Notes: generated by a model not told the origin, from the sequence alone. A stretch of DNA of 64,000 bases from Desertivirga arenae (GCF_017355785.1 NZ_JAFEWE010000009.1:173972-237971), one strand, 5' to 3'. Numbered from the stretch's first letter, positions 52,819 through 62,015 are shown. A program made the numbers and translations.

Positions 52819-53633
52819 ATCTTAACCAACTCCTTGCTAAGTCTGTACAATTTATCTCTGGCCATCAGATCGTATGCCTGAGCGCGTGCTTCTGCAATAT
52901 CCTTTTTGTTGAAGTAGGCTCCTGTTATATTCTCCGTTTGCGGTGAAGTGGCAACATGCAAAACTACTTCTGTTCCTTGTTCTACAGTTGTTTCTGCTGA
53001 ACCAAAAGCTTCAAGTACCATCTTTGTATTCATTAGCTTTTCAGGATGTAATGCGTTAACCCTTATTTTAGTGTCCTTCATTTGGCCAGCTAAAGTGAAA
53101 GTAAACATTATTTGGGCAAATTTACTTTGAGCGTAAGCTTTCCTGGAGTTATAATTGTGCTCGAGCATAACGTTATTGAAGTCAATCTCGTGTTGTGCTT
53201 CCGATGATACGTTTATGATCTTAGTGACCTCTTTTTGTTGCAAGACAGGCAATAGGAGATGAGTCAGAAGAAAGGGAGCCAGATAGTTAACTGCAAAGTT
53301 TAACTCAAATCCGTCCCGGCTCAAATGTCTCACATCGTCTTTCTGATATATGCCTGCATTATTGATCAGCATGTCTATATTTTGATACTCTTTTAGGACA
53401 GCTGCTCCTAAATCCCGTACACTTTGAAGAGATGAAAAGTCTGAATTATAGTACTTTATATTTTTGTTTCCAGATAAAGAAATAATTTCCTCTAAGATTT
53501 TTTGGCCTTTTAAAGGGTCTCTTCCATGCAGTATTATCCTTGAACCTAGTTCTGCAAGCTTTAAAGCCACATTTTTGCCGAGACCATCAGTGGAACCGGT
53601 AATAAGAACTGTCTGATCTGCAATCGCTTTCAT
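52815..53633 (-). CDS. Short-chain dehydrogenase/reductase
   Basis: 272 residues. Cofactor loop TGSTDGLG (about 12-19), NNAG (around 91-94), Ser in INVSSEAQ and YAQSK (Tyr/Lys) complete the SDR pattern. The sequence resembles retinol dehydrogenase-like SDRs. Substrate unknown. Convergent with the deaminase gene with a 4-bp overlap of the ends. Confidence 0.9.
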   Translation of the reverse strand: MKAIADQTVLITGSTDGLGKNVALKLAELGSRIILHGRDPLKGQKILEEIISLSGNKNIKYYNSDFSSLQSVRDLGAAVLKEYQNIDMLINNAGIYQKDDVRHLSRDGFELNFAVNYLAPFLLTHLLLPVLQQKEVTKIINVSSEAQHEIDFNNVMLEHNYNSRKAYAQSKFAQIMFTFTLAGQMKDTKIRVNALHPEKLMNTKMVLEAFGSAETTVEQGTEVVLHVATSPQTENITGAYFNKKDIAEARAQAYDLMARDKLYRLSKELVKI

Positions 53634-53707
53634 GAAAAAATATTTTATTGGAATAACTTTTGTTTACATAGACTTGTTTTAATAAGAATTTAACTAAACA
53701 ATAGACT

Positions 53708-53899
53708 ATGAGAAGTTTTGTGCCAGCGTCGTTAGAAGAGAGTTTAATGAAGTTTTCAGCGTCATCCGATTTGACTCGCCCTATGCCAGAAACTAAATAC
53801 ACTGCCCATGGTGGTTGGTTTGGCCTTGAATGTTCTGATAGTCAGGAGTCAACTAAAAAAGTAACAAAGAAAAGATTTGTAAAAGGAGCCCGGGCATAA
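53708..53899 (+). CDS. 63-residue ORFan with strong terminator
   Basis: ATG 53708 to TAA 53899. The product is polar: MRSFVPASLEESLMKF, then SSDLTRPMPETKY, THGGWFGLE-like AHGGWFGLE, and a basic tail (KKVTKKRFVKGARA). No transmembrane segment, no family recognised. It stands alone on the plus strand between two minus-strand genes and is followed by a perfect stem terminator, so it is likely transcribed. A regulatory small protein or antitoxin-like product are only guesses. Confidence 0.55.
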   Translation: MRSFVPASLEESLMKFSASSDLTRPMPETKYTAHGGWFGLECSDSQESTKKVTKKRFVKGARA

Positions 53900-53932
53900 C
53901 CGGCTATAACCATACTGTTTAAAAAAAATACA

Positions 53933-53972
53933 GAGAAGTTGAAAGGATATCATCCTTTCAACTTCTTGTTTT
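53933..53972. terminator. Terminator after the 63-residue ORF
   Basis: GAAGTTGAAAGGAT (53934-53947) pairs perfectly with ATCCTTTCAACTTC (53951-53964), loop ATC, followed by TTGTTTTTT and preceded by a run of A, so it works in both directions, also for the convergent pncC-like gene. Confidence 0.92.
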
Positions 53973-53986
53973 TTATAGCAGTTAAT

Positions 53987-54472
53987 TCAACTGCCTGATC
54001 CTAGTTCTTCCAATAAAATAGTTCCAACAGCGTCGATAGTTTGGGCAACAATTTCATCTGGCGTCCCTTCAAACTGTAAATGTGTCTTCCAGGCTTTATC
54101 CTTAACATAGCCATGAACAAACATGGTTCCTACAGGCTTTTCAGGACCTTCTGAACCACCTTCTGATGCCAGTCCCGTAACTGCGACAATAACATCGGCA
54201 GGGATAAGCTTTTTAACTCCCTCTGCTAAAAGCTGAGTTACTTCCGGGGATTCTGCACTATACTGATCAATTACCTCAGCAGGTATATTAAGAAGGCTTT
54301 CTTTCACACTTCTATCATAACAGACAATGCTTCCTTTTACCACCTGACCGCATTCAGGAACAGAGGTAAAGTCATATATAAGGCGCCCTGTAGTAGCGCT
54401 TTCAGCAAATGCTATCGTTAGATCCTGGGCAAGCAGTGCATGACATACTGCAATAACTGATTTTGAAGGCAT
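53987..54472 (-). CDS. CinA/PncC-family nicotinamide-nucleotide amidohydrolase
   Basis: 161 residues. AESATTGRLIYDFTSVPECG and TGLASEGGSEGPEKPVGT match the C-terminal domain of CinA/PncC, although the usual CTGG after AES is ATTG here; the catalytic Ser is kept. It would deamidate NMN to NaMN in NAD recycling. The single domain length is normal for stand-alone PncC. Convergent with the 63-residue ORF. Confidence 0.85.
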   Translation of the reverse strand: MPSKSVIAVCHALLAQDLTIAFAESATTGRLIYDFTSVPECGQVVKGSIVCYDRSVKESLLNIPAEVIDQYSAESPEVTQLLAEGVKKLIPADVIVAVTGLASEGGSEGPEKPVGTMFVHGYVKDKAWKTHLQFEGTPDEIVAQTIDAVGTILLEELGSGS

Positions 54473-54535
54473 ATATTAAAATCTATTTTCTACAAGAGAA
54501 CGGTTTGAAAGGGCTAAGGTTTGAGTAAAAGGCGC

Positions 54536-54787
54536 TTAACTTGCTTTTCCTTTCAATTCCCAATGGTCTTTAATGATCTTTCCTTGCTCATCCTTGGCTA
54601 ACCGGCGTGTATACCGTTCTCCCTTTACTTGTCCCTTATTATCAAGCTTCCCAATAAAAAGTAATATTGGTAGTCCCTCTTCGTTGGTTTTAAATGCTAA
54701 ATCATTCCCTTTATATACAGAATTGATCATAGCCGAAGGCTCATAAGTTTTATTCAATAATTTCAAGAGTCCGTCGTTCAATGCCAT
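54536..54787 (-). CDS. Small conserved-looking hypothetical protein (83 aa)
   Basis: 83 residues, polar with no transmembrane segment or signal peptide. SMALL basic/acidic pattern with RYTRRLAKDEQGKIIKDHWELKGKA end. Upstream 71 bp divergent to the M16 gene; downstream is the pncC-like gene on the same strand, 63 bp on. Plausible because of length and AT-rich flanks, but no family recognised. Confidence 0.6.
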   Translation of the reverse strand: MALNDGLLKLLNKTYEPSAMINSVYKGNDLAFKTNEEGLPILLFIGKLDNKGQVKGERYTRRLAKDEQGKIIKDHWELKGKAS

Positions 54788-54858
54788 AATTCTTTAACTA
54801 ATTTGAATAGTTTAGCGTTTTAATTTTTCTGATATATTTACTGTAAACAAGAGAATCT

Positions 54859-56241
54859 ATGATAAAAAGCCTTTCATGCCTGTTTGTTGCCGCCTTCATC
54901 GGAATAAGTGTTCAGGCTCAAACTACAGCCAAACCATCTAAATTGCCTCCAAATATGTTCCAACATAAGCTTGCAAATGGTCTGGATATCCTGGTTGTAG
55001 AAGATAATACTGTTCCCCTTGCAACGATAGAAATTGCTGTTAAAAATGGTTCCTATACCGAAACACCCGAGTATAATGGGTTGAGCCATTTATACGAGCA
55101 CATGTTCTTCAAGGCAAACAAGGACTATCCCAGTCAGGAGGATTTCCTGAACCGGGTAAGTGAGTTAGGTATACAGTTTAACGGAACTACAAGCTACGAA
55201 CTGGTTAACTACTACTTTACTTTGCCTAAGTATAATCTGGTTGAAGGTTTGAAATTTATGAATTCAGCTATCAGATATCCAAAATTTGATGCCGCGGAAA
55301 TGGCAAAGGAAAATGTGGTAGTAGATGGAGAATTTCAACGGAATGAATCAAATCCTTATTTTGCATTGAACGATGAAATGAACCATCGTTTGTGGGGAGA
55401 TTTGTATAGTCGTAAAAACACCATTGGTGATCACCAGGTAATTCGTTCAGCCACACCAGCTAAAATGGATACGATAAAGAACAGGTACTACTGGCCAAAT
55501 AATTCTCTCATTACTGTCGCCGGCGATGTTAAGCATGAGGATGTATTTAAAAATGTTGATGCGATTTTCAGTACATGGACTCCTTCTGGCTTTGATCCGG
55601 CTAAAAGATGGCCGGTGCCCGAGTTTAAACCACTTCAAAAGACAGATTATTTTATTGTAGAATCTGATTTGTCAAGAGTTCCTTTGGTGATGATGAACTG
55701 GCACGGACCCGATACAAGAACTGATCTTCAGGCAACCTATGCTGCCGACGTATTTTCTTACATCATCAATCAAAATTCATCTAAGTTTAGTAAGGCTTTA
55801 GTTGATGCCGGTCTGGCCTTGCAGGTTAATATTGGTTATTTAACCCTCGCTCATACTGGTCCGATCAGTGTATTTGTTGTACCTAATCCTAATAAGATCC
55901 GGGAATGTATGGCCGAAGTGAAGAAACAGATGGCTTTGTGGGATTCGGATGATTATATTACCAATGAACAAATAGAGACAGCTAAAAGACAATTGGAAAT
56001 TAGTCAGGTAAAGGAAGCAGAGATTACTTCTGAATTTACACATACTATATCCTTCTGGTGGGCAGCCGCATCCATTGATTATCTGAGTACCTACGTTGAT
56101 AACTTGCGTAAAGTGAACCGGGATGACTTGAAACAATACGTAAGGAAATATATTAAGAACAAACCTTATGCTGCCGGTATGTTGATCAGTGCAGAAGCGA
56201 GACAACAATTGAAACCTGATACTTACTTTAAAGCTGACTAA
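54859..56241 (+). CDS. M16-family zinc peptidase (active subunit)
   Basis: 460 residues. Signal peptide 1-20 (ending VQAQ), so it acts in the periplasm. The inverted zinc motif HLYEH (77-81) is present with a further Glu downstream (ENVVVDGEFQR, about 157). This is the metal-binding half of a pair like the mitochondrial processing peptidase or bacterial M16 pairs. The partner follows after 24 bp. Substrate unknown. Confidence 0.93.
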   Translation: MIKSLSCLFVAAFIGISVQAQTTAKPSKLPPNMFQHKLANGLDILVVEDNTVPLATIEIAVKNGSYTETPEYNGLSHLYEHMFFKANKDYPSQEDFLNRVSELGIQFNGTTSYELVNYYFTLPKYNLVEGLKFMNSAIRYPKFDAAEMAKENVVVDGEFQRNESNPYFALNDEMNHRLWGDLYSRKNTIGDHQVIRSATPAKMDTIKNRYYWPNNSLITVAGDVKHEDVFKNVDAIFSTWTPSGFDPAKRWPVPEFKPLQKTDYFIVESDLSRVPLVMMNWHGPDTRTDLQATYAADVFSYIINQNSSKFSKALVDAGLALQVNIGYLTLAHTGPISVFVVPNPNKIRECMAEVKKQMALWDSDDYITNEQIETAKRQLEISQVKEAEITSEFTHTISFWWAAASIDYLSTYVDNLRKVNRDDLKQYVRKYIKNKPYAAGMLISAEARQQLKPDTYFKAD

Positions 56242-56265
56242 GTACTACCACTAAAAACTACATAA

Positions 56266-57564
56266 ATGAAAAAGACATTTGTCAATATAATCCTCCTTTT
56301 TATCACTGCTAATCTTTTCGGTCAAAGTACAACTACTTCATTTACCGTTGCGGGAATTAAGGTGATCCTTAAACCAACTATTAAAGAGGTAATCGATGTA
56401 AATATGTATTACCGTGGAGGGGTAGCTAACTACCCTACTACTAAGGCAGGATTAGAAAATCTTGTTCTCGCTGCTACAGCAGAAGCCGGGACTAAAAAAT
56501 ACAATGCCAATGCCTTCCGTGATAGAGCGGATATGTACGGAATTGATCTGGGAGGTTCATCTGGTTATGATAACGGTATGATCAGCATGACTTGTATCTC
56601 TCGTTTTTTTAATCAGGGCTGGGATCTATTCGCCAGTGCAGTAGCTAATCCAGTGTTTGAACCCCGGGAAATTGATATGCTTAAAGAAAAGATCATCTCA
56701 GGAATTAAACAATCTGAATCTGATCCTGATGATCGCATAGAACAACTTACGATGCAGAATGCATTCGCGGGAACTCCTTATGCAACCAATCCTACGGGAG
56801 AAGAGGCAACATTGAGTAAGCTCACAGCAGCTGATTTGAAAAACTATTATTATAATACCTTACTGAATAAGAACCGCATGTTCATGGTAATAGTGGGGAA
56901 AATAACCAGGGAAGAAGTAACGAAGAAGATCCTGGCTTCTTTTGCAACCATACCAGCCCGTACTTACAAACCTGCTGTTTTACCAGGACCGAAAGAAAGC
57001 GGGAAATTGTTAGTTGAACAAAGGCAACTGGCTACCAATTATATTACAGCAAGCATCGATGCACCTAAGTTAAATAGTCCTGATTACCTGCCTTTTCGTT
57101 TGGCTATTTCTCATTTGAGCAACAGATTGTTTAGAGAGATCCGAACAAAACGTAACTTGTCTTATGCTCCTTATGCTTACTCAACTACGCGTTTAATGCC
57201 GTATGCTGTAATGTATGTAAGTACAACAGAACCGAAAGCCTCTGTTGAAGTAATGCTGGAACAATTGAAAGATCTACGCGACAATGGATTTGCAGAAGAG
57301 GAGTTGCTATCGGGAAAGAGTAATTTTATTACCAGTAATTATATGAAAGAGGAAAGCAGTAGTGCAATTGCTTCAGCTCTTGGAAATGCAGAAGTAATGG
57401 GCGACTGGCGTATTGCAGATGAGGCGGCAGAAAGGATTAACAAAGTAACGCTTCCTCAAATGAACGCGGTGCTTAAAAAATATATAACGACGATAAGGTG
57501 GAGTTATCTGGGAGACCAAAAACTGGCCAATGAAAATGCCGCGGTCTTTAAAAGTAAGATTTGA
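56266..57564 (+). CDS. M16-family peptidase-like protein without zinc motif (partner subunit)
   Basis: 432 residues. Signal peptide 1-20 (ending LFGQ). Where the active subunit has HxxEH there is GLENLVLAATAEAG, so no zinc. The rest follows the M16 core with KLTAADLKNYYYN and a late arginine/tyrosine region (IRTKRNLSYAPYAYS) that contacts substrate. It forms the non-catalytic half of a heterodimer with the gene upstream (24 bp apart). Followed by a terminator. Confidence 0.92.
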   Translation: MKKTFVNIILLFITANLFGQSTTTSFTVAGIKVILKPTIKEVIDVNMYYRGGVANYPTTKAGLENLVLAATAEAGTKKYNANAFRDRADMYGIDLGGSSGYDNGMISMTCISRFFNQGWDLFASAVANPVFEPREIDMLKEKIISGIKQSESDPDDRIEQLTMQNAFAGTPYATNPTGEEATLSKLTAADLKNYYYNTLLNKNRMFMVIVGKITREEVTKKILASFATIPARTYKPAVLPGPKESGKLLVEQRQLATNYITASIDAPKLNSPDYLPFRLAISHLSNRLFREIRTKRNLSYAPYAYSTTRLMPYAVMYVSTTEPKASVEVMLEQLKDLRDNGFAEEELLSGKSNFITSNYMKEESSSAIASALGNAEVMGDWRIADEAAERINKVTLPQMNAVLKKYITTIRWSYLGDQKLANENAAVFKSKI

Positions 57565-57568
57565 TTCG

Positions 57569-57606
57569 AAAGGTTCTTTGACGGATAGTTCCACAAAGAA
57601 CCTTTT
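57569..57606 (+). terminator. Terminator after the M16 pair
   Basis: AAAGGTTCTTTG (57569-57580) pairs with CAAAGAACCTTT (57594-57605), 13-nt loop, followed by a T-rich tail. Confidence 0.9.
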
Positions 57607-57672
57607 TTCTTTTCAACAAAACCGATTCATTGCTGTTCTGACCATTGATCAAACAAATACTTGAAAATCCTC

Positions 57673-57696
57673 TGCTTTAGAATCAAAATTAAAGCA
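57673..57696. repeat. TGCTTTA-N10-TAAAGCA inverted repeat before pfkB-like gene
   Basis: A perfect 7-bp inverted repeat with a 10-nt centre lies 39 bp before the ATG of the kinase gene. Possible operator; no known consensus. Confidence 0.35.
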
Positions 57697-57734
57697 ACTG
57701 ATGCAACCTCGTTACCATTGAAAAATTTATTCAG

Positions 57735-58667
57735 ATGAAAATTTTAACCATTACTCTAAATCCAACTGTAGATAAAAGTACTTCCATTGACAAACTGGTT
57801 CCTGAAAAGAAACTTAGATGTGAGCAGCCTAAGTTCGAACCTGGAGGGGGTGGTATAAATGTATCAAGAGGCCTCGGGCGCCTGGGTTATGAATCGACTG
57901 CATTTTTTCCTTCCGGGGGCCGAACTGGAAAATTGCTTGAATCATTACTGGAAAAAGAAAACGTAAAGGCGCATGCCGTGCCTGTTTCAGGAGAAACGAG
58001 GGAAAATTTCATCGTGGTAGAAACCTCAACCAATCAGCAATTTCGGTTTGGAATGCCTGGTTCGGAGGTTACTCAGGAAGAGCAATCCAGTATTTTAAGT
58101 TCTTTAGATAGTCTTTCCCCATCTCCGGAATTTATAATCGTGAGCGGCAGCTTACCTCCTGGAATTGAAGCAGCCTTCTTGAGAGACATTGTAAAACTTG
58201 CTAAGGAAAAAGGAGCGAAGGTTATTGCTGATACCTCTGGTGATGCATTAATGCAGATGGTGGAAGAGGGGGTTTTTCTTTTAAAACCAAATCTTGGAGA
58301 ACTTGCTAATCTGACAGGTATTGAATCTCTTGATAATGATACAGCAGACGACGCGGCTCAGAAACTAATAGCTCAGGGGAAAACAGAAGCTATTGTAGTT
58401 TCATTAGGGCCGCAGGGAGCTTATTTGGTTACTAGGGATATAACAAAGCTTATCCCGGCTCCAACCGTTAAAAAGTTAAGCACTGTTGGTGCTGGCGACA
58501 GCATGGTGGCTGGAATGGTGTCTGTATTAGCTAGAGGAGGCGATTTTATTGAAATGGTGAGGAGGGGAGTGGCTTGTGGAAGCGCAGCAACAATGAATTC
58601 GGGAACTCAACTCTTTAAAAAGGAAGATGCAGACCGCCTGTTCGAATTTCTAAGCCGGGAAAATTAG
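57735..58667 (+). CDS. PfkB-family 1-phosphofructokinase-like hexose kinase
   Basis: 310 residues. ITLNPTVDKSTSID at the start, PGGGGINVSRGLGRLG (PfkB signature 1) and STVGAGDSMVAGMV near 247-260 (signature 2 with catalytic Asp in GAGDS) are clear. Group is 1-phosphofructokinase/tagatose-6-phosphate kinase/6-phosphofructokinase II. It phosphorylates a sugar phosphate. Not in a phosphotransferase operon, so the glycolytic Pfk-2 role or another sugar is open. Confidence 0.92.
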   Translation: MKILTITLNPTVDKSTSIDKLVPEKKLRCEQPKFEPGGGGINVSRGLGRLGYESTAFFPSGGRTGKLLESLLEKENVKAHAVPVSGETRENFIVVETSTNQQFRFGMPGSEVTQEEQSSILSSLDSLSPSPEFIIVSGSLPPGIEAAFLRDIVKLAKEKGAKVIADTSGDALMQMVEEGVFLLKPNLGELANLTGIESLDNDTADDAAQKLIAQGKTEAIVVSLGPQGAYLVTRDITKLIPAPTVKKLSTVGAGDSMVAGMVSVLARGGDFIEMVRRGVACGSAATMNSGTQLFKKEDADRLFEFLSREN

Positions 58668-58693
58668 TAGCTTCCTCTAAGCCAAAATCCCTC

Positions 58694-58701
58694 TATATTT
58701 G
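58694..58701 (+). promoter_or_regulatory. TAnnTTTG-type -7 box of the ferritin-like gene
   Basis: TATATTTG ends 18 nt before the ATG at 58720. No good -33 element was seen. Confidence 0.3.
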
Positions 58702-58719
58702 CAGACATTTCTTTTTCTA

Positions 58720-59337
58720 ATGGAACTACAGCAGATAATCAGTAAAATGGTAGGGGATACCGGTTTGCATTGCAAATGGCTGAACACACTTTCTTTAATG
58801 GAAAATACAGGGGCCCGTAAAATTTCAGCATGTGAGCATAAAACAGATGTTACCCTGATTATATTGAAGCATGCAGCAGAAGAGCATCGGCATGCTTACT
58901 ATTTAAAGAAGCAGATCGCTAAATTATCAGAAGGTTATTCAAGCTATGCGGATCCATTTCTGATAGCTCCTGCAGAAAGTCGATTGTACCTTAGTAAGCT
59001 GGATCTGGAAGTATGTAAATACTTAAAATCAGAGTTGGGTTTGTCTGGACAAGAGTTGAAGTTCGGCGCTTATCTGCTCGTAACCTATGCAATAGAGGTC
59101 AGGGCCGACGAATTATATCCGATATACCAGGCAGCATTAGACGAAGTTAAAAGCAAGGTTAACGTGAAATCTATTATACTGGAAGAAGAGGGGCATTTGG
59201 AGGAAATGCTGGCCCAACTGAAGAATTTTTCTAACCAATGGGAAAAGCATGCCACTAAGGCGGTGGAGATAGAAAGTTCTTTATTCAGCTCCTGGATAGG
59301 AGCACTCGATATGGAATTGGCTACAGTTTCTATATAA
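58720..59337 (+). CDS. Ferritin-like four-helix diiron protein (inferred)
   Basis: 205 residues from ATG 58720. No named family was recognised. Four residues in the right order and spacing mark a ferritin-like diiron site: Glu28 (MENTG), ExxH at 55-58 (EEHRHAY), Glu126 (AIEVRADE) and ExxH at 156-159 (EEEGHLEEM). Helical propensity is high throughout and the distances (27 and 30) fit. It has no signal peptide. So a diiron oxidase, rubrerythrin-like or iron-storage role is plausible. It stands alone with its own -7 box and a hairpin after the stop. Confidence 0.7.
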   Translation: MELQQIISKMVGDTGLHCKWLNTLSLMENTGARKISACEHKTDVTLIILKHAAEEHRHAYYLKKQIAKLSEGYSSYADPFLIAPAESRLYLSKLDLEVCKYLKSELGLSGQELKFGAYLLVTYAIEVRADELYPIYQAALDEVKSKVNVKSIILEEEGHLEEMLAQLKNFSNQWEKHATKAVEIESSLFSSWIGALDMELATVSI

Positions 59338-59350
59338 TTCCAAAGATAAC

Positions 59351-59379
59351 CAGACAGAGTATTCCAAATCCTCTGTCTG
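59351..59379. terminator. Hairpin after the ferritin-like gene
   Basis: CAGACAGAG (59351-59359) pairs with CTCTGTCTG (59371-59379), 11-nt loop, followed by ATTATTAATTT. The T tail is broken, so termination may be weak; it could also serve the convergent PNPOx-like gene. Confidence 0.7.
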
Positions 59380-59394
59380 ATTATTAATTTCTAC

Positions 59395-59931
59395 TTACAC
59401 TTCTAAATTCCCTTCAATAGAGTCATCCATTGTTTTTCCAGATACAACCGATGCTGCCATTTTCAGGAAGGAAACTGCCTCTCCATGTTTGGTATCCCAG
59501 TAATAAGATTGATGGGGAATCACCTTTAGAATACTGATCCTTGGATCGTCCTTTCCACCTTGGAACCATGTTTTCATAATAGGATCCCAAAGTTCGTCGA
59601 TTTTTGTCCTATCCTCGCTTATCTCAGAAATGCCATATACACTTAAAAATGCAGAATGCTTGCGTCCCTGAAAAAGCAGTTGCACAAAGGGATCAGCATT
59701 TATCTCAGCATTTTTATTGCTGTCATTACTGCTGAGGAACCAAATATTACCTTCTTCATCTACCTTCTGCGCCGCCATAGGACGGGTAGAAAAAGGCAGG
59801 CCGGTTTTAATGTCAGAACAGAAAAAGCAAGTTTCCGCCTTTTCAACTAACTCTTTCAGCTTTGCAACAGCTTCTTGTCCCTCCAGACTTTTGAAATTAT
59901 CTTCTGCTTGTTGTTGATTTATACTATCCAT
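59395..59931 (-). CDS. Pyridoxamine 5'-phosphate oxidase-like (general stress protein 26) family
   Basis: 178 residues. A split-barrel FMN-binding fold: FFCSDIKTGLPFSTRPMAAQKVDEEGNIWFLSS (quoted in parts) and FLSVYGISEISEDRTKIDELW are typical of the COG3871 general stress protein group. It probably binds FMN or F420-like cofactor and reduces small substrates. Convergent with the ferritin-like gene. Confidence 0.88.
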   Translation of the reverse strand: MDSINQQQAEDNFKSLEGQEAVAKLKELVEKAETCFFCSDIKTGLPFSTRPMAAQKVDEEGNIWFLSSNDSNKNAEINADPFVQLLFQGRKHSAFLSVYGISEISEDRTKIDELWDPIMKTWFQGGKDDPRISILKVIPHQSYYWDTKHGEAVSFLKMAASVVSGKTMDDSIEGNLEV

Positions 59932-60044
59932 AGGTATTTCAATTTGAACTAATAACTGGAAACCTGGTCACCTGTTTGGGCGGGGGACCAAATTTCCTAA
60001 CCTCCAGTATAAAATGAATGAAATATGATGAACAAGCTTGTTTG

Positions 60045-62015
60045 CTACAAATTCTCAAGAAGGGGTAGTTTAAACCAAAAAGTACTTCCTTTACCTTCTA
60101 AGCTATCTACGCCAATTTCACCTTTGTGGTATTTCACTATCTCTGCACAGAGGTATAATCCTATTCCGAATCCAGAAACGTGTTCTACCTGCTTATCTTC
60201 TACCCGGTAAAAGCGATTAAAAATTTTATCAAGATTTTGAGGTTTTATACCGATACCCTCATCTCTAACAATCACCTTAACCGCAGGGCCATTAAGCTCA
60301 GAAGTAATTGTTACTTTGCTATCTTTAGGAGAATACTTAACGGCATTGCTGAGGAGGTTGTTAATCACTTGTCCTAGTTTGTCTCTGTCTCCACGAATCT
60401 GAAACTCACCCATCGGTTTAAAGATCAGCTGGTGAGTATTATCCAGCAAATAGAAATCCTCCAGACTTTCTGTAATCAGTTGAGAGAGATCAAACTCAGT
60501 CAGGTTTAAATATATTTTTCCTTCTTCAAGTCGACTAACATCAAGAAATCCCTGGATTAGCTTCTTCATTCGTTCTACTTGAAGAAGAGACTTCCTCACA
60601 GAGGCTTCTATTTGCTGGTCTTTTAATTGCGTTGCTTTGCGTTCTGTAAGTTGCAGATGCGCTTTGAGAGTAGTTAAAGGAGTTTTAAGTTCATGACTTA
60701 CCATACTTATGAAGTCATTCTTCAATTGTTCCTGTTGCTTCCTTTCTGTGATGTCGTCAAAAACAAGGGCTACTTGCCTGCTGGAAGGACCTCCAACTTT
60801 TGATGCATAAACATTAAACCATTTGTGGAACACCTTTGAATAATTTTCAAAGCGGATGGCTTTTCCCGTTTCTGCAACATTACTGTAGGAATCAATCCAA
60901 AACTGCTCAGCGCCACTGGCAATCCCTTTTAACGTTTTTCCTTCCGCTGATTTTACCCCTGTAAGGTTTTCAAACGCTTCATTAGTTAAAAGATAAAGAA
61001 GATCTACGGGATTATTCAAATCATCATACAAGACTTCCAGAATACAAAATCCCTCGTCGATAGTGTTAAAAAGGGTCCTGAACTTGTCTTCAGAATCCCT
61101 CAGCGTTTTTTCAGCCTGAGCACGCTGTACTGCTGCCCAGGTGCGCTCTGCAACTTCGTAAGTCAAGTCTATCTCTTCCTGCGTCCAGTTTCTTGGTTCT
61201 TTATTATGAACATACATTGCTGCCACAAAGCAGTCGTCTTTTATCAGAGAAACGGTTAAAGCTGCCCGGAATTGTAGAGCAGCAAAAGCTGCCTGCATCT
61301 CCGGGGCAGCAGTCCTCGCATCCTCTAGCATATCGTTCACCACCAAATTTTTTCCTGTTCTAAGAGCTTCAAGAACTTCAGGGCCAAATTCTGCCAAATC
61401 ATGAACTCCATGATGATGATCTACAGTTCCATCAGTCCAGTTATGATCTGTTCTGAACCAACGCTGTTCTTGCCGGTCTACATCTCCATAACCAACTCTC
61501 GATGTGTTTAAATATTCTCCAAGTATTCTTGCAGCTTCTTTTTGAATTTCTGCCGGATTGGCAAGTGGACGTAAGGTATCGCTCAGTTCTAGTAAGAAAG
61601 CCTGCCGTTGCTCTGCCTGAAGCAGCTTTTTCTCGTTAACAAGATGCTGACTTATATCTACGGCCGTAGCTAGTACAGCATAAGGATCTCCTTTTGTATT
61701 TATCCTTGCTTTAAGGAAGTATTTAAGGTAAAGTGGACCATTTACATTTTTATTAATGGATAAATGGCTTTCTCCGGAAAATGATTGTTCTGGAAACTGA
61801 ATTGTTTCTTCAAGGTGCCTATAAATGTCCTGGTTAATCAGTTCAGGAAAAATTGCTCCAATAGGTCTTCCAATGCTCGAACCTGATTTTTGCAGTAACA
61901 GTAATAGGGATTGATTAGCAGCCACCAAAATATGATCAGGACCAGCTAGAACGCAGGCTGCCATAGGTAGACTATCAACAAGAATTTGCTCCTCTTTATA
62001 AAAATCCATCGTCAT
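60045..62015 (-). CDS. PAS-GAF-PAS sensor histidine kinase
   Basis: 656 residues, no transmembrane helix. PAS about 10-130; GAF about 140-300 (AARILGEYLNTSRVGYGDVD); PAS about 305-425 (RTLFNTIDEGFCILEV); HisKA with His441 in FISMVSHELKTPL; HATPase with N-box NLLSNAVKYSP, G1 DEGIGIK and G2 GFGIGLYLC. The GAF segment resembles small-molecule or bilin-binding GAFs but the canonical Cys is not obvious. Cytoplasmic. No response regulator is next to it. The first or second Met may be the start. Confidence 0.92.
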   Translation of the reverse strand: MTMDFYKEEQILVDSLPMAACVLAGPDHILVAANQSLLLLLQKSGSSIGRPIGAIFPELINQDIYRHLEETIQFPEQSFSGESHLSINKNVNGPLYLKYFLKARINTKGDPYAVLATAVDISQHLVNEKKLLQAEQRQAFLLELSDTLRPLANPAEIQKEAARILGEYLNTSRVGYGDVDRQEQRWFRTDHNWTDGTVDHHHGVHDLAEFGPEVLEALRTGKNLVVNDMLEDARTAAPEMQAAFAALQFRAALTVSLIKDDCFVAAMYVHNKEPRNWTQEEIDLTYEVAERTWAAVQRAQAEKTLRDSEDKFRTLFNTIDEGFCILEVLYDDLNNPVDLLYLLTNEAFENLTGVKSAEGKTLKGIASGAEQFWIDSYSNVAETGKAIRFENYSKVFHKWFNVYASKVGGPSSRQVALVFDDITERKQQEQLKNDFISMVSHELKTPLTTLKAHLQLTERKATQLKDQQIEASVRKSLLQVERMKKLIQGFLDVSRLEEGKIYLNLTEFDLSQLITESLEDFYLLDNTHQLIFKPMGEFQIRGDRDKLGQVINNLLSNAVKYSPKDSKVTITSELNGPAVKVIVRDEGIGIKPQNLDKIFNRFYRVEDKQVEHVSGFGIGLYLCAEIVKYHKGEIGVDSLEGKGSTFWFKLPLLENL

